Translations under genes and position numbers: made by a program | Shown: positions 61,801 through 64,000 of the stretch, piece after piece | Layout of the letters: each line of letters opens with the position of its first letter | Numbering within the stretch: the first letter of the stretch is position 1 | Origin: Typha latifolia | Taxonomy: Eukaryota > Streptophyta > Magnoliopsida > Poales > Typhaceae | Assembly (NCBI GenBank): GCA_019914945.1 | Contig: CM034109.1 | Location: 6,262,001-6,326,000 of the forward strand | Direction: 5' to 3' | Length of the DNA stretch: 64,000 nt | Notes under the pieces: generated by a model | Database searches by the model: none | The model's input: only the letters and a program-made list of their open reading frames with translations | Told to the model about the DNA's origin: nothing

Positions 61801-62663
61801 TGCTCACTCTCTGTCTCAATTTCTTCTATAGCTTCCTACATTTTATATGTCTGAGGTGCCTGATATTGTACTCTGCCCAAATGGACATTGAAATGTTTGA
61901 TGGAAGGTAACTATGTACACATTTTTGAAGTTTGCAAACTTACTAATTTTGTGATTCTTCAGCAAGTGGCAGATCGACGCTCAGTGTGGAAAGGCATTTA
62001 GAGCATGAAAGGCATCCTCTTGCCATCACAGCGGCTGATGCAGTGGCAACTAATGGTGTTAACCCGTGGAATTGGAGAGATACGTCCACAAATGGTAGTG
62101 TATTGTCCTCTTGCACACTAAAGCTGAGAAATAATATCAGTTTCCCTATTATATTATCCTGTAAGCAATAAGGATATTCGATAGTGTTGCATGGGAAGGG
62201 CTACTGGAAGCGAATATCTGTTTTTGCTAGCTGCTAAATGTCAGCTGACATTTAACTCTTTTCGAAAGAAATCTATTGAAATCAAGAATATTAAAATTTG
62301 ACTTGTAATATTTAACCTTAAGTAGGTTTCTTTTTTGTGACTAAAAATGTTTCAAATTTAGATATACTGCATTCCATGCAAAAGCATTATATTCCACTTC
62401 TTGGTTTTGATGAATTATTTTACCCTTATTGATAGGTGGGGAAAATCAGGGCTCCTATGGTGGAAGGGTTATATTAGTCAAGTGGAGAGAATACACTAAA
62501 AAGATAGGTATAGATGGCAGCGCAGACGCAATTAAAGAGGCAATCAAATCAGCATTTGGATTAAGAACAAGAAGGGCATTTTGGCTAGAAGATGAAGATG
62601 AAGTCGTTCGCAGCTTCGACAGGGACATGCCTCTGGGAACATATACTCTTCATCTTGATGAGG
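52821..62663 (+). CDS. GT-1: Trihelix transcription factor GT-1, 3' partial
   Basis: Exons 52821-53343, 55477-55515, 61963-62094 and 62436-62663 give 307 residues; the donor at 62664 leads out of the window. The start [20 protein letters not shown] aligns with Arabidopsis GT-1 (MFISDK...DFYK). A basic patch KAPKKR (55-60) precedes the trihelix DNA-binding domain at about 60-128: [16 protein letters not shown], then [18 protein letters not shown], then [16 protein letters not shown]. The later exons carry [19 protein letters not shown] and [18 protein letters not shown], conserved in GT-1. The factor binds GT elements of light-responsive promoters in the nucleus. An in-frame ATG at 52713 would add 36 residues ([10 protein letters not shown]...); homology favours 52821. 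About 100 C-terminal residues are missing. The 6.4 kb intron 55516-61962 holds several repeat insertions. Confidence 0.94.
55635..57908. mobile_element. Solo LTR (Ty3/gypsy type) in the GT-1 intron
   Basis: The element starts TGTCACGACCCAAAATATG and ends GGTTTTGACA, giving perfect 5-bp inverted ends TGTCA/TGACA. It is flanked on both sides by the same five bases, TTCAC (55630-55634 and 57909-57913), the target duplication expected of an LTR retrotransposon. Length 2274 bp, with no primer-binding site, polypurine tract or pol domain inside, so it is a solo LTR left by recombination. The end near 57000-57850 is GC-rich. Long LTRs of this kind are typical of Tekay/Del-like chromoviruses. Orientation is not certain. 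Open frames in the GC-rich part are spurious. Confidence 0.9.
58458..58730 (+). repeat. 136-bp tandem duplication in the GT-1 intron
   Basis: Two diverged copies start GTAAAGTCATGTGACATGTT at 58458 and 58594. Both contain TGGAGGAAGAAAA(C/T)ATGAAGAA and then GGGGAAAGA. A 74-codon frame (58468-58692) runs through parts of both copies. It repeats the pattern GGRK(H/Y)EE and may be a relic of coding DNA or chance. Confidence 0.85.
59214..59337. repeat. Inverted repeat with an internal palindrome
   Basis: GTCAAAACAAATCAGTTTC on the left matches the reversed right end (CGGTCAAAACAGATATGC) around GTCAAAACA(A/G)AT. Inside it the stretch at 59290-59317, GCATTGTTTGGGC then GGCCCAAAACAATGC, is almost self-complementary. 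Probably a decayed MITE. Confidence 0.45.
60162..60927 (-). mobile_element. Non-autonomous hAT element
   Basis: The left end CAAAGTTTGAAAAATTG and the reversed right end CAAGGTTTGTCGGATCGG form short hAT-like inverted ends. Flanking 8-mers GAGATAAC (60154-60161) and TAGATAAC (60928-60935) match at 7 of 8 positions, the duplication length of hAT transposons. Both sub-terminal regions are rich in CGATC/GGCCGA words, as expected for transposase-binding repeats. The 766-bp element keeps a piece of coding sequence on the minus strand and lacks the rest of a transposase, so it is a deletion derivative. Confidence 0.8.
60372..60620 (-). pseudogene. hAT transposase C-terminal tail remnant
   Basis: On the minus strand a frame stays open for about 80 codons to TAA at 60374-60372. 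It reads [20 protein letters not shown], then [20 protein letters not shown] and a final acidic tail. Tyr/Pro/Gln-rich tails of this kind are seen at the C-terminus of some plant hAT transposases. The DNA-binding, catalytic and dimerisation domains are absent. The upstream border of the remnant is approximate. Confidence 0.5.
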
Positions 62664-63664
62664 GTAATTGCAAAATGCTTAAACCCTTGCGGCATAAGTA
62701 GGCTATATTTCGAATTGTATTTGGATTCTCCTTATTGGCAATGTTGATAGAAGTCAGTTTTTGAAGTTTGAGTCATACTATCCATTAGGAATGTTTCTTT
62801 TTCAGTTTTTCTAGCATGTTTGTCAACAAAATGTTTGTTTGAAAGTGCATGCCTATATATGGCAAGTATCTGCTTCTTGTTGTACTCTAATTTTGTCTAT
62901 AATCATGTGCATGATGCATGCTGAGGTGGTTAAGAGAGCTTCATGCCACAAGACAAGTCATGTAGTGTGAACCATGATTAAATATATGTTTATAGATGAT
63001 CTCAACAGGAGTTGATGATTTAATATGAAGATAATTTATATTTTATAGCGAGCCCCTCCAGAATAGCACAACCATGAACAACATATCTAACTGTTACGGG
63101 AGGGTGAGAGTTTGTGCATTCATGAAAAGTGTGAGTGACTGGAACAATGTTTTAACTTCATAACTTTGTTTCCATTTCTATTTGTCTGTTGTGATAGTTT
63201 ATATTCTAAACTCTGCATTTACATATTGAGCATCTTCATGCATTATTGTTTAGCATGCCATATTAGACCTTAAGATCTCTCTTGTCGAGGAAATAAGTTC
63301 AAACTTATTGACTTCTTTCACCAAAAGGACACATAATTCCTAGATTAGAGGAGTTGAATGGCTCTAATCCATCTCTGGCAGACTCTGGTTGAAGTAATTG
63401 GTGATGCTTATTAAAATGGTAATATTTACAATTGTAGGTCAACTTTCTCCATAACTGGTTTACGAAGAGAAAAGGAGGAGCTGCCTCCGCAAGGGAATAG
63501 AGCCACAATAAGCCAATTGTCCAATACAAGAATGCTGAATGTTTGCTCGAAGTATCCAAACTAACCTGCATAGTCTAATTAAGCTGTCTTATTCACCATT
63601 TGAACTAGCTAAATGAACTTTCATTGTGGAAATTATTTTTTTTGTAATTATTATTACTATTTAT

Positions 63665-63695
<31 letters not shown>

Positions 63696-64000
63696 CTTTT
63701 CTTCAATTTTCAGAGAAGTTTAGGAGTGGTTTCAAAAGATAGCTAGAGTTGGTTTTTTTAGTAGTTGTAAAACATGTCAAACAGGAGAGAGCATCGTTTG
63801 GCTTCCTTGATGGTTGTAGTGCAAAATAGGAAAAGGAGTTAGGCAATGATTGTGCGAAAATTTGAGAATTTTAAGTCTTGGAATATGTACTGAATCTTTC
63901 AATAATCAGTGACATTATTACATAAAAAGGAAAGAAAGGAAAACTTCTTAGAAAAAGAAGCTATCAATGTTTTCCGAGGAAGCACGGATACTTCAAATAG
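62664..64000 (+). other. GT-1 intron continuing past the window
   Basis: After the donor at 62664 (GATGAGG/gtaatt) I find no segment that would encode the remaining GT-1 C-terminus. The last exon or exons lie to the right of the window. The stretch includes a (TA)n run at 63665-63689. The minus-strand frame at 63305-63571 is not protein-like. Confidence 0.6.

Noticed and set aside
1..64000. CRISPR arrays, bacterial operons, integrated virus or a multi-gene biosynthetic or defence cluster
   Set aside because: Genes are spaced, spliced, on both strands and functionally unrelated. No spacer-repeat array, viral gene set or pathway grouping was seen.
1..64000. tRNA or rRNA genes
   Set aside because: The only tRNA-like promoter boxes belong to the SINE at 28550-28715. 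No complete cloverleaf or rRNA segment was recognised by eye; a covariance-model scan would be decisive.

Overview
The window is plant nuclear DNA: AT-rich, with intron-rich genes carrying GT-AG introns of up to 6.4 kb, and with solo LTRs, MITEs, a hAT derivative, a SINE and LINE debris between and inside the genes. The proteins are closest to monocot orthologues as I remember them. Intron size and the absence of the GC-rich gene style of grasses suggest a non-grass monocot, possibly a palm. That placement is an inference. Nothing prokaryotic, viral or CRISPR-like is present.

Layout. (1) 1-6958, plus strand: most of a PUX1-type UBX protein, a regulator of CDC48; its first exon lies left of the window. 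A GC-rich solo-LTR-like block with palindromic tandem repeats sits in its 2.7 kb intron. (2) About 7870-13200: AT-rich intergenic DNA with a MITE and a broken LINE RNase H fragment. (3) 14650-26441, plus: cytosolic glucose-6-phosphate dehydrogenase, 15 coding exons, 521 residues. (4) 26442-29360: intergenic, with a tRNA-derived SINE. (5) 29458-29670, plus: an intact 70-residue basic protein of unknown function behind a good TATA box. (6) About 30365-36338, plus: a YqaJ/lambda-exonuclease-fold nuclease, probably organelle-targeted, with a leader interrupted by long introns. (7) 39439-45226, minus: the F-box protein SKIP14, two coding exons, with an internal 35-residue tandem duplication. (8) 46170-52300: AT-rich intergenic DNA with MITEs and microsatellites. 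(9) 52821 to beyond 64000, plus: the trihelix transcription factor GT-1. Its 6.4 kb intron holds a 2.27 kb solo LTR with a perfect 5-bp target duplication, a 136-bp tandem duplication and a 766-bp hAT derivative.

The genes do not form a pathway. PUX1 (CDC48 unfoldase) and SKIP14 (SCF ubiquitin ligase) both act in protein turnover, G6PDH supplies NADPH, the YqaJ protein is a DNA nuclease, and GT-1 binds light-response promoter elements. They look like ordinary neighbours in a repeat-expanded genome. I found no convincing new multi-gene system. The most unusual signals are the SKIP14 duplication, which is conserved at protein level (17 base differences, one amino-acid change), the repeat traffic in the GT-1 intron, the palindromic array in PUX1, and the 70-residue orphan. 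Exon borders were placed by hand from GT-AG sites, reading phase and remembered homologues.
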